From NCBI GenBank assembly GCA_951800675.1, contig CATOKC010000006.1, positions 1-45,883 on the forward strand: a stretch of 45,883 nucleotides of DNA, read 5' to 3'. Within the stretch, counting starts at the first letter, position 1; each line of letters opens with the position of its first letter. The stretch is from an uncultured Oscillibacter sp. (lineage in GTDB: Bacteria; Bacillota_A; Clostridia; Oscillospirales; Oscillospiraceae). This document shows positions 33,584 to 41,316 of this stretch, piece after piece. Under the pieces are notes generated by a model. It did not search any database, was not told the DNA's origin, and saw nothing but the letters and a program-made list of their open reading frames with translations. The position numbers and the translations under genes were made by a program.

Positions 33584-33694
33584 TGCGTTCCAAAGACAGC
33601 AGGTGGGCTCCGCCCGTAAGCCCTGCCGAGGGCGGCAAATGTGAATTTGCTATGCGTCCTTGTGCCTTTGCGGACACAGGGACGTTCCTTTTTT
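33584..33694 (+). promoter_or_regulatory. L10 leader (autoregulatory) with attenuator
   Basis: The leader contains CCAAAGACAGCAGGTG and, after the loop, CCTGCCGAGG, the conserved core of the L10 leader (Rfam RF00557), where ribosomal protein L10 or the L10-L12 complex binds its own mRNA. It is followed by an intrinsic terminator: CGTCCTTGTG (33655-33664) pairs with CACAGGGACG (33675-33684; one G-U) and TTCCTTTTTT follows. L10 binding to the upstream fold would be expected to favour this terminator. The rplJ ATG is 40 bases downstream. Confidence 0.88.
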
Positions 33695-33733
33695 AGAACG
33701 CGCATTCCCATTCCTACGGAGGTGAAAACAACT

Positions 33734-34267
33734 ATGCCTAACGCGAAAGTCTTATCTGAGAAGCAGGCCATCGTGGCCCAGCTGACCGAAAAGATCCAGA
33801 AGGCCACCGCAGGCGTTATCGTCGACTACAAGGGTATCACCGTTGAAGAGGACACCGCCCTGCGGCGGGAGTGCCGTGAAAACGCGGTGGATTACGCCGT
33901 CGTCAAAAACACACTGCTCCGCTTCGCCTTCAACAATACCGGCCTCAGCGACCTGGATGATCTGCTGAACGGCACCACTTCCCTGGCGCTGTGCGAGGAT
34001 CCCGTGGCTCCCGCCCGGATCATGAACGACTATGCCGAAAAGCTGAAAGACAAGTTCGAGATCAAGGGCGGCTTCATGGACGGAAAGCCCGTGGATCTGG
34101 CCACCATCAAATCTCTGGCTTCCATCCCCGCTCTGCCTGTCCTCCAAGCTCGGGTCCTGGGCACCATGCTGGCCCCCATCACCGGCTTGGCCGTGGTCTT
34201 GAAGCAGATTGCCGAGAAGCAGGGCGCGCCTGCCGAGGCCGCCGAGGAAGCCCCCGCCGCCGAGTAA
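33734..34267 (+). CDS. rplJ: 50S ribosomal protein L10
   Basis: L10 anchors the L7/L12 stalk. The 177-residue product begins MPNAKVLSEKQAIVAQLTEK with GVIVDYKGITVEEDTALRRE and VVKNTLLRFA, and ends in a helix that binds L12 dimers and an Ala/Glu-rich tail. The ATG at 33734 follows GGAGG. It follows the L10 leader and precedes rplL. Confidence 0.98.
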   Translation: MPNAKVLSEKQAIVAQLTEKIQKATAGVIVDYKGITVEEDTALRRECRENAVDYAVVKNTLLRFAFNNTGLSDLDDLLNGTTSLALCEDPVAPARIMNDYAEKLKDKFEIKGGFMDGKPVDLATIKSLASIPALPVLQARVLGTMLAPITGLAVVLKQIAEKQGAPAEAAEEAPAAE

Positions 34268-34316
34268 GCGGCTCCCTACCCTGCCATAAAAATTTACTAT
34301 CAGGAGGTTCCATACA

Positions 34317-34688
34317 ATGTCTGAGAAAGTTACCGCCATGATCGAAGAGATCAAGGGCCTGACCGTTCTGGAGCTCAGTGAGCTTGTCCACGCTCTGGAG
34401 GAGGAGTTCGGCGTTTCCGCCGCCGCCATGGCCGCTCCCGCCGCCGGTGGCGCCGCTCCCGCCGCTGAGGAAAAGACCGAGTTTGACGTAGTTCTGACCG
34501 GCTTCGACGCCGCCGCCAAGATCAAGGTCATCAAGGTTGTCCGCGAGATCACCGGCCAGGGCCTGGCCGAGGCCAAGGCCACCGTCGAGGGCGCCCCCGC
34601 CACCATCAAGGAAGGCGCTTCCAAGGACGATGCCGAGGCTCTGAAGAAGCAGATCGAGGAAGCTGGCGGCAAGGTCGAGCTGAAGTAA
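34317..34688 (+). CDS. rplL: 50S ribosomal protein L7/L12
   Basis: A 123-residue stalk protein: N-terminal dimerization helix ([20 protein letters not shown]), an Ala/Pro-rich hinge at about residues 38-52, and the C-terminal factor-binding domain ([20 protein letters not shown] through [14 protein letters not shown]). It follows rplJ by 49 bases with AGGAGG upstream. A strong terminator after it separates it from ruvX; rpoB is not downstream. Confidence 0.98.
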   Translation: MSEKVTAMIEEIKGLTVLELSELVHALEEEFGVSAAAMAAPAAGGAAPAAEEKTEFDVVLTGFDAAAKIKVIKVVREITGQGLAEAKATVEGAPATIKEGASKDDAEALKKQIEEAGGKVELK

Positions 34689-34709
34689 TTCCCCTTTTCT
34701 CCGCAACCG

Positions 34710-34744
34710 AAAGAGCCCGTGGCCTTAGCCATGGGCTCTTTTTC
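34710..34744 (+). terminator. Terminator of rplJ-rplL
   Basis: AAAGAGCCCGTGGC pairs with GCCATGGGCTCTTT (14 pairs, one G-U) around a short loop, followed by a T run. Confidence 0.88.
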
Positions 34745-34796
34745 AACACTGAACAATCCAAAACAGCGGCCCAGGCCGCGGAAAGGCAGTTCCCCT

Positions 34797-35213
34797 ATGC
34801 GCATCATGGCCATCGATTATGGTGACGCCCACACTGGTGTCGCCATCTCTGATCCCACCGGGTTCTTAACTGGCTTCACCACTACCATCACCGCCTTCCG
34901 CCCAGAGGCAGTCGCAGAGCAGATCACCGCCTTGGCCCGGGAACATGGCGCGGAGGAGCTGGTGCTGGGCCATCCCCGAAACATGGACGGCACCCGGGGC
35001 CCTCGGGCCGAAAAAGCCGAGGCTCTGGCAGAGCTGCTTCGGGAGTCCGCAGGTCTGCCGGTGGTTCTCTGGGACGAACGCCGAACCACCATTGACGCCC
35101 ATCAGATTCTCTTCAACGCTGGAAAGAACGGAAAGCAGCGAAAAAAGACCGTGGATGCCGTGGCGGCGTCTCTGATTCTGGAGGGCTATCTGACCTTTAA
35201 GAAAAGCAAGTAA
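34797..35213 (+). CDS. ruvX: Holliday junction resolvase-like RuvX (YqgF)
   Basis: A 138-residue RNase H-fold protein with MRIMAIDYGDAHTGVAISD at the start, VLGHPRNMDGT, WDERRTT and the final acidic KKTVDAVAASLILEGYL, matching RuvX/YqgF. In bacteria it processes pre-16S rRNA ends and is often called a Holliday junction resolvase. The ATG at 34797 follows AAAGG. The frame also opens upstream inside the rplL terminator, which argues against that start. It is a single-gene unit. Confidence 0.94.
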   Translation: MRIMAIDYGDAHTGVAISDPTGFLTGFTTTITAFRPEAVAEQITALAREHGAEELVLGHPRNMDGTRGPRAEKAEALAELLRESAGLPVVLWDERRTTIDAHQILFNAGKNGKQRKKTVDAVAASLILEGYLTFKKSK

Positions 35214-35215
35214 AC

Positions 35216-35242
35216 AGCCGGCCGACTTTATGTCGGCCGGCT
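35216..35242. terminator. Terminator between ruvX and gdhA
   Basis: A perfect 11-bp stem (AGCCGGCCGAC with its complement, five-base loop), serving both converging genes. Confidence 0.85.
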
Positions 35243-35263
35243 TGCTTTTGCCTGAAAGATGGA

Positions 35264-36613
35264 TTAGAACACACCCTGGGCCATCATGGCGTCGGCTACG
35301 CGCTGGAAACCGGCGATGTTGGCCCCCGCCACCAGGTTGTACCCTAGGCCGTACATTTCAGCGGCCTCCACGCTCATGTTGTAGATGGTATCCATGATCT
35401 GGTGCAGTTGCTTGTCCACCTCTTCCTCGGTCCACACCAGCCGCTCGCTGTTCTGGGCCATCTCCAGGGCGGAGGTGGCCACGCCGCCGGCGTTGACGGC
35501 CTTGGAGGGGGCCACGATCATGCCCTTTTGCTCCATCAGGAATTTCAACGCGTCGTTGGTGGTGGGCATATTCGCCACTTCGATATAGTATTTCACCCCG
35601 TTGGCGGCAATTTGCTTCGCCTGCTCCATATGCACGTCATTTTGCATGGCGGAGGGCATCACCACGTCCACCTCCACGCCCCAGGGCTTCTCCCCCGCGT
35701 GGAACTCTACACCGAACTTGTCGGCATAGTCCTTCACCTGGTTCCGGCCGCTGTTCCGCATCTCCACCAGGTAGTCGATCTTCTCCGCCGTGGCCACGCC
35801 GTCGGGATCGTAGATATAGCCGTCAGGCCCGGACAAAGTAACCACCTTGGCTCCCAGCTCCGTAGCTTTCTTGCAGATGCCCCAGGTCACGTTGCCGAAG
35901 CCTGCGCAGGCGATGGTCTTCCCCGCCAGGGCCTCGCCCTCGTGCTTGAGGACGTTCTCCAAATAGTACACCGCGCCAAAGCCCGTGGCCTCTGGCCGGA
36001 TGAGAGAACCGCCGTAGCTAAAGCCCTTGCCGGTCATAACGCCGTTCTCAAAGGCGCCCTTCAGCCGCCGGTACTCGCCGTACATGTAGCCGATCTCCCG
36101 GGCTCCCACGCCCATATCCCCGGCGGGCACGTCCACATCGGGCCCAATGTAGCGGTACAGGGCCTGCATGAAGCTCTGGCAGAAGCGCATGATCTCCGCG
36201 TCGGACTTCCCGGCTGGGTCGAAGTCGCTGCCGCCCTTGCCGCCGCCGATGGGCAGTCCGGTGAGGCTGTTCTTGAATACCTGCTCAAAGCCCAGGAACT
36301 TGATGATGCCGGGATACACGTTTTTCTGGAACCGGAGGCCGCCCTTATAAGGGCCGATGGCCCCGTTGAACTGGCAGCGGTAGCCGATGTTGGTGTGCCA
36401 AGTGCCGTCGTCCGCCATCCAGCAGACCCGGAAGGTGAACATCCGCTCCGGCTCCACCATGCGGGTCAGCAGGTCGGCCTTTTCATATTCAGGGTGCTTC
36501 TCGATGACGGGCTCCAGAGAGGATAAAACCTCCTCCACCGTCTGGACAAACTCCGGCTCATTGGCGTGCCGGGTTTTCACATGCTCGATCACACTGGAAA
36601 GATAGGCGTTCAT
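35264..36613 (-). CDS. gdhA: NADP-specific glutamate dehydrogenase
   Basis: A hexameric amino-acid dehydrogenase that interconverts glutamate and 2-oxoglutarate plus ammonia. The 449-residue product has substrate lysines K90 (GPYKGGLRF) and K114, and catalytic K126 (GGGKGGSDFDP), positions nearly those of the Clostridium symbiosum enzyme, followed by the Rossmann motif IACAGFGNVTWG. The ATG at 36611-36613 with AGGAGG eight bases upstream is preferred; a longer frame is not used. NADP specificity is inferred from resemblance. Confidence 0.96.
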   Translation of the reverse strand: MNAYLSSVIEHVKTRHANEPEFVQTVEEVLSSLEPVIEKHPEYEKADLLTRMVEPERMFTFRVCWMADDGTWHTNIGYRCQFNGAIGPYKGGLRFQKNVYPGIIKFLGFEQVFKNSLTGLPIGGGKGGSDFDPAGKSDAEIMRFCQSFMQALYRYIGPDVDVPAGDMGVGAREIGYMYGEYRRLKGAFENGVMTGKGFSYGGSLIRPEATGFGAVYYLENVLKHEGEALAGKTIACAGFGNVTWGICKKATELGAKVVTLSGPDGYIYDPDGVATAEKIDYLVEMRNSGRNQVKDYADKFGVEFHAGEKPWGVEVDVVMPSAMQNDVHMEQAKQIAANGVKYYIEVANMPTTNDALKFLMEQKGMIVAPSKAVNAGGVATSALEMAQNSERLVWTEEEVDKQLHQIMDTIYNMSVEAAEMYGLGYNLVAGANIAGFQRVADAMMAQGVF

Positions 36614-36674
36614 ATAAACATCCTCCTTATAAAACATAGGGCGTCCACGAGTCCCCCGCAGGGGTGTTGTCTTT

Positions 36675-36703
36675 AGTGTAACATTTGTGGCGGAAATAAA
36701 CAA
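36675..36703 (-). promoter_or_regulatory. Promoter of gdhA
   Basis: Minus-strand TTGTTT and TACACT separated by 17 bases, 62 bases before the gdhA ATG. The 146 bases from here to the divergent promoter at 36850 hold no feature I recognise. Confidence 0.55.
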
Positions 36704-36849
36704 GGGCGGAATCCAGAATCCGGCGAAATTTTTTCCCGATCTTTCAAAAAATGCCGGATGACCTTTGTGCAAAATGCCAATTACTCCCGGAGGCACAGGG
36801 AACATAGCAAACTTTCAACCTGTTTTCCAAGGAAAAGTCTGTCGAAATC

Positions 36850-36877
36850 TTGACTTTCCTGAGAAAAAACGTATAAT
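36850..36877 (+). promoter_or_regulatory. Promoter of the acyltransferase-like membrane protein unit
   Basis: Plus-strand TTGACT and TATAAT separated by 16 bases, opening a leader of about 130 bases with two hairpins. Confidence 0.75.
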
Positions 36878-36898
36878 GTTTACGAAAAGATATAGGAG

Positions 36899-36982
36899 CT
36901 TCCGGCAGTTCCGCCTGTCCCGGAAGGACCGCATACCGCACACCGAAACGGCGCGCTCCCTAAAGGGTGGTGCGCCGTTTTC
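36899..36982 (+). promoter_or_regulatory. Two-hairpin leader with terminator-like second stem
   Basis: Hairpin 1 is CTTCCGG/CCGGAAG (36899-36905 and 36920-36926). Hairpin 2 is AAACGGCGC (36946-36954) with GCGCCGTTT (36972-36980), enclosing CCC/GGG around TAAA, and followed by a short T run. The second stem could terminate transcription, suggesting attenuation of the downstream genes. No known riboswitch class was recognised. Confidence 0.45.
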
Positions 36983-37006
36983 AAGGTGGAGAAAGCAGGG
37001 AATTCC

Positions 37007-37123
37007 ATGAAACAGAGGACCGTGTATTGGCTGCCTTCTATTCGGGGAATGGTACTCCTGTCGGCACTGCTGATGGCCTGCTCCGCGCCGTCTGGGCCGC
37101 GGGAGAACCGACGCTGTCCATGA
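37007..37123 (+). CDS. Short hydrophobic ORF overlapping the next gene
   Basis: A 38-codon frame, MKQRTVYWLPSIRGMVLLSA then LLMACSAPSG, with a membrane-like or lipobox-like core (ALLMAC). Its TGA overlaps the ATG of the following gene (ATGA at 37120-37123), the arrangement used for translational coupling. AGGG lies eight bases before its ATG. It may be a real small protein, or the true N-terminus of the next gene displaced by a frameshift. Confidence 0.4.
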   Translation: MKQRTVYWLPSIRGMVLLSALLMACSAPSGPRENRRCP

Positions 37124-38415
37124 CCATTCTTCTCCTTCAGGTTCTTCTTCCCCTTTGGGCGAACCTGTGCTTTGTCTGGATTCTCTTTTTGGACGGCCGG
37201 GAGCGGCTGTACCGCTCCGCCATCCCCGTGTGGCTGGGCTGTATATTCTTTGCCGTGAAGGCGTTCTACTTCGTCTCCATCCTCCATACGGTTCTCTGCC
37301 TTCTGTTCTACGCCTTGATTGCGGTTCTATACACCGCCACCGTGGTGGGAATCATCCGCACCCAGGCCTTTCTATGGCCTCTGTTTGGCCTGCCCATGCT
37401 GTACCACATTTTTGTGGAGGATCGGCAGAAAATCGGCTGGAGTCTTCACGAGTGGCTGCCGGAGCTGTCCGTCCTCTGCTGCATGGCGGCGCTGCTCTGC
37501 CTGTCCCTGGCCATGCGGCGGCGGCCTGTAGAGGAGGACAGCCTGATCCGCCGCTTTGGCGACCGAAACGACGGGCGGCGGCTGCGGACCCTCTCCCCCA
37601 TTTTCGCCGTGTCTCCCTTCATCATGAAAACCCGGAACACCTCCCAGAATTTCATCGCCGATCAGTTCGAGGTAACGGCGGTGGACCGCTATATCGCGGA
37701 AAAGCGCCAGGCAGGCTGGAAGGGCTTCGGTGTTCTCCATGTCATTCTGGCAGCTTATGTCCGGGCCTGCGCCCGGTATCCGGGACTGAACCGTTTCATT
37801 GCCGGACAGCGGGCCTACAGCCGGGACCGGCTTATCGAAGTCAATATGACCATCAAAAAAGAGATGTCCACCGACTCTCCCGACACCGTTATCAAGGTTG
37901 ATTTCGACCCCGCTGACACGGCGGAGACGGTATTCCGCCGCTTTGAGGAAAAGGTGCAGGAGGTCAAGCGCACACCATTGAATTCCTCCTTCGACAAGCT
38001 GGCGGGGACGTTGAATCTGGTTCCCGGGCTGCTGCTCCGGGGGCTGGTGGCCCTGCTCCAGGTGGGGGACTACTTCGGCCTGTTACCCCGCTGGTTGACA
38101 AGGATTTCTCCTTTTCATGGCTCTCTATTCATCACTTCTATGGCCTCTTTGGGGATTCCGCCCATCCACCATCACCTCTATGACTTCGGCAATGTGCCCG
38201 TATTTTGCGCCTTTGGAAGAAAGCGCCGGGTCTATGAGACCAAGCGGGACGGCACCGTTGTCCCGCGGAAGTATGTGGACTGCAATTTCGTCACCGACGA
38301 GCGGATCGTGGACGGATTTTACTACGCCTCCGCCATCCGGTATATTCACGGCCTGATGGACGACCCTTGGCAGCTGGACCGCCCGCCGGAGGTGGTAAAC
38401 CGAGACCAGCTGTAA
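37120..38415 (+). CDS. Membrane protein with 2-oxoacid dehydrogenase E2-like acyltransferase domain
   Basis: A 431-residue protein from the ATG at 37120: four hydrophobic segments in the first 130 residues (ILLLQVLLPLWANLCFVWIL onward), then a soluble domain from about residue 150 with the chloramphenicol-acetyltransferase/E2 fold hallmarks. The catalytic HHxxDG motif of E2 enzymes is degenerate here (TDERIVDGFYYA near residue 390: DG is kept, the histidines are absent), so the acyltransferase activity is doubtful. The frame also runs upstream to 36967 (482 residues), but that stretch is not membrane-like. It follows a coupled short ORF and a leader with hairpins. Confidence 0.7.
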   Translation: MTILLLQVLLPLWANLCFVWILFLDGRERLYRSAIPVWLGCIFFAVKAFYFVSILHTVLCLLFYALIAVLYTATVVGIIRTQAFLWPLFGLPMLYHIFVEDRQKIGWSLHEWLPELSVLCCMAALLCLSLAMRRRPVEEDSLIRRFGDRNDGRRLRTLSPIFAVSPFIMKTRNTSQNFIADQFEVTAVDRYIAEKRQAGWKGFGVLHVILAAYVRACARYPGLNRFIAGQRAYSRDRLIEVNMTIKKEMSTDSPDTVIKVDFDPADTAETVFRRFEEKVQEVKRTPLNSSFDKLAGTLNLVPGLLLRGLVALLQVGDYFGLLPRWLTRISPFHGSLFITSMASLGIPPIHHHLYDFGNVPVFCAFGRKRRVYETKRDGTVVPRKYVDCNFVTDERIVDGFYYASAIRYIHGLMDDPWQLDRPPEVVNRDQL

Positions 38416-38550
38416 GCTCCAAATTCGGAAACCCTTGCGGCACAATGGGCGCAACCGGCGGTTGACAAACTTCCACTTGCCACGTTCTTGCTTTTTCCAA
38501 CTGGGCGGGCTAGCATGGAGCCAACCCAAAAGAAAGCGAGAGGATATTGT

Positions 38551-39348
38551 ATGAAACCTTTTTCCGAAAAACTGCTGGACCTCCGTCACCGGGAGGGCCT
38601 GTCCCAAGAGCACCTGGCGGACCAGCTGGGAGTGACCCGGCAGTCTGTCAGCAAGTGGGAGAGCGGCACGGCGGTTCCGGAGCTCTCCAAGCTCATCGCC
38701 CTGTCGGAGCTCTTCTCCGTCAGCGTGGACTATCTGGTAAAGGACCACCTGGAGGAGCCGGAGCGTCCTTCCGCCCCCTCTGCTCCCTCCACCGCAAAGT
38801 TGGAGGCGCAGGTGGAGGAGATTTCCCGTCTCTTCCGGTCCTGGACCTGGGAGAGCAAAACCAAACTCTTCGGCCTCCCCCTGGTTTCCATCTGCCTATC
38901 CTTTTACCCCCATATGCTGCGCTGCCGGAGGACCGCCCGGGGCATCATTGCCATTGGAAATATCGCCGTGGGTGTGGTAGCTTTGGGGCTTCTAAGCGCG
39001 GGCATTTTCAGCATTGGCGCCCTCAGTATAGGGGCATTCGCCCTGGGCGCCCTGGCCTTCGGTCTGGCGGCTCTGGGACCGGTGGCCATCGGCCTGCTGG
39101 CCTTTGGTCCCGTGGCCCTCGGCCTTTGGTACGCCGGAGGTGTGGCGGCCCTTGGCGGAAAGATTGCGGTAGGTGTGGCCGCCGTGGGGGAAACCGCCGT
39201 GGGCTATGACGCGGCGGGCAAGCACATCCTCCTCTGGGGCGACGGCCTGACCCAGCCAGAGGTGGAGGCATTTCTTTTAGAGCACCACCCAAAGCTCTGG
39301 GAACCTCTGTTGAGGCTGCTGGCTCTCTTCGGGGCAAACATCAAGTGA
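38551..39348 (+). CDS. XRE-family regulator with glycine pentad-repeat membrane-like domain
   Basis: A 265-residue protein with an N-terminal HTH_3 domain (residues 5-62: LSQEHLADQLGVTRQSVSKW), a Ser/Pro linker, and from residue 131 a hydrophobic stretch with a glycine at every fifth position (see repeat at 38941-39219). The C-terminal 40 residues are charged. Such HTH proteins with repetitive hydrophobic tails occur in Firmicutes with no defined role; membrane attachment is possible. A TTGACA lies at 38462-38467 upstream but has no convincing -10. The ATG at 38551 follows GAGAGGA. Confidence 0.85.
   Translation: MKPFSEKLLDLRHREGLSQEHLADQLGVTRQSVSKWESGTAVPELSKLIALSELFSVSVDYLVKDHLEEPERPSAPSAPSTAKLEAQVEEISRLFRSWTWESKTKLFGLPLVSICLSFYPHMLRCRRTARGIIAIGNIAVGVVALGLLSAGIFSIGALSIGAFALGALAFGLAALGPVAIGLLAFGPVALGLWYAGGVAALGGKIAVGVAAVGETAVGYDAAGKHILLWGDGLTQPEVEAFLLEHHPKLWEPLLRLLALFGANIK
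38941..39219 (+). repeat. In-frame pentad repeat, Gly at every fifth residue
   Basis: Residues 131-223 of the XRE protein follow the pattern A/S-x-G-x-x. Glycines fall at residues 131, 136, 141 and so on through 196 (14 in register), a break of seven residues follows, then glycines at 203, 208, 213, 218 and 223. The repeat is at the protein level (15-base period) with varied codons, so it is not a recent DNA tandem duplication. It resembles pentapeptide-repeat or glycine-zipper architecture but with glycine where leucine or phenylalanine is usual. Confidence 0.9.
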
Positions 39349-39350
39349 CA

Positions 39351-39381
39351 AAAGGAGTGGAGGCTTGGCCTCCACTCCTTT
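39351..39381. terminator. Bidirectional terminator after XRE gene
   Basis: A perfect 14-bp stem (AAAGGAGTGGAGGC with its complement, three-base loop) between the XRE gene and the convergent PH-domain gene. Confidence 0.88.
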
Positions 39382-39907
39382 ATTCCCGGTTCAGCATCTG
39401 GGACTCCAGCAGGCGGTAAACCTCCTCCGCACCGGTGATCTCCTCAAAGCCCACGCCGGGAATATGGCGGCGGTGGCTTCCGCTGCCATAGTATGTAGGT
39501 CGCTGGAACCAAATGGTGCCGATACCGCTCCGGTGGATTTCCTTTTGCAGCATGGGAATCTGCCGGTACAGCAGGGATGCCATCTCCCTGCGGCTCACGA
39601 TGATTGCCCGCTTGTCTGTCACGGCATAGCGCATCCCAGACAGGCGGTAAGCCCGGAAGAAGAAGCGTCCGGCCAGCAGATAAAGACCCGCCAGAATAAA
39701 GGGAACGTAAATCAGTCCCATAAGCGGCAGCACAGATGCTATGCGAATCTGGGGCCCTATGATGACGCAAAGCATCCCGCACCAGACCAGACTGAAGGGG
39801 ATGGTATACCAATCGGACCGCTGGAGCCGGATGCCCCGCTCCGGCGCCCCCTCCCACAGCAGCCGTTCCCCCGGCCGCAACAGGCCGCGAATGCTTTCTC
39901 CGTCCAT
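39380..39907 (-). CDS. Bacterial PH-domain-type membrane protein
   Basis: A 175-residue protein with GERLLWEGAPERGIRLQRSD at the start, two membrane segments (about 37-53 and 62-80), and the bacterial PH-like strand pattern in RYAVTDKRAIIVSRRE and IGTIWFQRPTYYG. This matches the YdbT-like bacterial PH group; role unknown. The ATG at 39905-39907 follows GGAGGG, and it is 10 bases after the DUF5662 gene, so the two are cotranscribed. Confidence 0.75.
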   Translation of the reverse strand: MDGESIRGLLRPGERLLWEGAPERGIRLQRSDWYTIPFSLVWCGMLCVIIGPQIRIASVLPLMGLIYVPFILAGLYLLAGRFFFRAYRLSGMRYAVTDKRAIIVSRREMASLLYRQIPMLQKEIHRSGIGTIWFQRPTYYGSGSHRRHIPGVGFEEITGAEEVYRLLESQMLNRE

Positions 39908-39917
39908 TCGATCCCTC

Positions 39918-40454
39918 CTATTTCTTTCCCAGGACCTCCCGGCGAACGTAGTCGAAGGCTGCGTCCTCCCCCTGGTCCCGGAGAATGATCAAAATGTTTT
40001 CCAGCAAGGCCGCCGTGGCCGGGTGGAGCAGGAGCCGCCTTCCCTTCCCCTGCTCAAAAAAACGGTAGGGATGACTGGCGTCAAAATTCTCCCCCTGATA
40101 GACCTTGCTGGCGGCCAACCGGTCACAAAACATCTCCGCCACATATTTTGGCGGTACCTCCACGCCACCGATGCCGCTTCCATCCTGCTGGTAATCGGTC
40201 CAGTACTCGAAATGGTGGCGGTTCCGGCCCTTGTGGTGGAGCCAGGCGGCGCTGTAGCCCTCCTCCCGGCGCTGCTGATCGTTGGGACTGTGGTCCCCCT
40301 GGAAGTACTTCACCCCCGGCCAGAATTCCGTCGGAGAGTACTTGGACAGGTCGTGGGTCAGCCCCTGCCAATAAAGTCCCAGGCGGAAGCAGTGCTTCCG
40401 TACCAGGGCACGGTGGCGGTTTACGGTTTTCAAATGTTCCCAAAAATGCACCAT
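39918..40454 (-). CDS. DUF5662 family protein
   Basis: A 178-residue cytosolic protein with the DUF5662 pattern: HRALVRKHCFRLGLYWQGLT, HDLSKYSPTEF, GYSAAWLHHKGRNRHHFEYW. The conserved His/Asp residues (HDLSKYS and HHKGRNRHHFEYW) look like a metal-binding hydrolase-type centre, but the family has no known function. The start at 40452-40454 has only a weak ribosome-binding site. It leads a two-gene unit with the PH-domain gene. Confidence 0.82.
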   Translation of the reverse strand: MVHFWEHLKTVNRHRALVRKHCFRLGLYWQGLTHDLSKYSPTEFWPGVKYFQGDHSPNDQQRREEGYSAAWLHHKGRNRHHFEYWTDYQQDGSGIGGVEVPPKYVAEMFCDRLAASKVYQGENFDASHPYRFFEQGKGRRLLLHPATAALLENILIILRDQGEDAAFDYVRREVLGKK

Positions 40455-40574
40455 ATATCATCTCGGTTCCGTCGTTTTTCTTATTCTACCACACCCGCCA
40501 GAAAAAGACGAGAAAATTTTGCATGGAATTCCGCCCAGCGCAAACACTACGCCAAAGGAAACGGAGGGGATGGG

Positions 40575-41024
40575 ATGGACTCCGCAATTTACGACTGCCC
40601 CATGGAGTGGGACCGCTTTCTGCCGCCAGGAACTCGGAGAATTCAACGGGCCGGGGAATTGACGGAGCATATCTGGCCCCTGCTGGCCCTGACCCCGGAG
40701 GGCTGCCGGGCTCTGGCAGAGGCGGAATACAGTGGAATCGTCTGCCGCCTTCTGCTGGCCCCGGGGGACCTCCAGGTCCTCCCGCCTCCCCTCCAGGCGG
40801 AGACGGTGATCTCCTACGGCCTCTCCCCCCGGGACAGTCTGACACTCTCCAGCCTGTCGGAGCCGGTGCTTTGCGTCCAGCGGGCCCTTCCCCGCCCGGA
40901 TGGGGGAATCGTTGACGCCCAGGAGTTCCCCCTCCCAGCCCTTCCCGGCCCACCGGAAGCCTTGCTCCCCTTACTGGGGCTCCGTCTGTTGCGGATGCCA
41001 CTGACAGAAGGCCGTTTCCCATGA
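40575..41024 (+). CDS. Hypothetical protein, unknown function
   Basis: A 149-residue protein beginning MDSAIYDCPMEWDRFLPPGT; I do not recognise a family. It is leucine/proline-rich with no signal peptide and one mildly hydrophobic C-terminal stretch (EALLPLLGLRLLRMPL). The ATG at 40575 follows GGAGGGG. The frame extends far upstream (to 39741) but that region is the antisense of the PH-domain and DUF5662 genes. It is followed by a 58-codon gene, probably in the same transcript. Confidence 0.6.
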   Translation: MDSAIYDCPMEWDRFLPPGTRRIQRAGELTEHIWPLLALTPEGCRALAEAEYSGIVCRLLLAPGDLQVLPPPLQAETVISYGLSPRDSLTLSSLSEPVLCVQRALPRPDGGIVDAQEFPLPALPGPPEALLPLLGLRLLRMPLTEGRFP

Positions 41025-41058
41025 TATGCTGTAAAAAACAAAACTGGGAGGGCTTTCT

Positions 41059-41235
41059 ATGGCAACATTCGGATGGATTTTACTGGCGGCGGCGGTGGGT
41101 GGCGCGGCGTGGCTGCAATACACCATTCACAAGCACATACAGGGCCCCTCCAACTGCATGGGCTGCGGAAAGTGCGATAAGACCGGCGTCTGCGTCCTCA
41201 CCGGGGAGGCGGTGGGCCCCCGCCGTAAGCAATAA
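41059..41235 (+). CDS. Small single-span cysteine-rich protein
   Basis: A 58-residue protein: one N-terminal membrane segment (MATFGWILLAAAVGGAAWLQ), a short linker, then CMGCGKC and a fourth cysteine in TGVCVL, that is C-x2-C-x2-C-x4-C. The spacing is like iron-sulfur or zinc knuckles and recalls FeoB-associated small cysteine-rich membrane proteins, but the match is loose and no feoB is present. GGGAGG precedes the ATG. It ends at a terminator. Confidence 0.6.
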   Translation: MATFGWILLAAAVGGAAWLQYTIHKHIQGPSNCMGCGKCDKTGVCVLTGEAVGPRRKQ

Positions 41236-41265
41236 CGAAAGCACGCTTTATACAACGTACACGAA

Positions 41266-41297
41266 AAAACGCTGCGGGATGATTCCCACAGCGTTTT
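41266..41297. terminator. Bidirectional terminator
   Basis: AAAACGCTG and CAGCGTTTT pair, with a further GGG/CCC after one mismatch; lies between the small cysteine-rich gene and the convergent ABC permease genes. Confidence 0.78.
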
Positions 41298-41316
41298 CTG
41301 TTTACTTCCATTGCCC

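Noticed and set aside
39741..40574. Upstream extension of the hypothetical gene ending at 41024
   Set aside because: The extension is antisense to the DUF5662 and PH-domain genes; a good ribosome-binding site and ATG lie at 40575.
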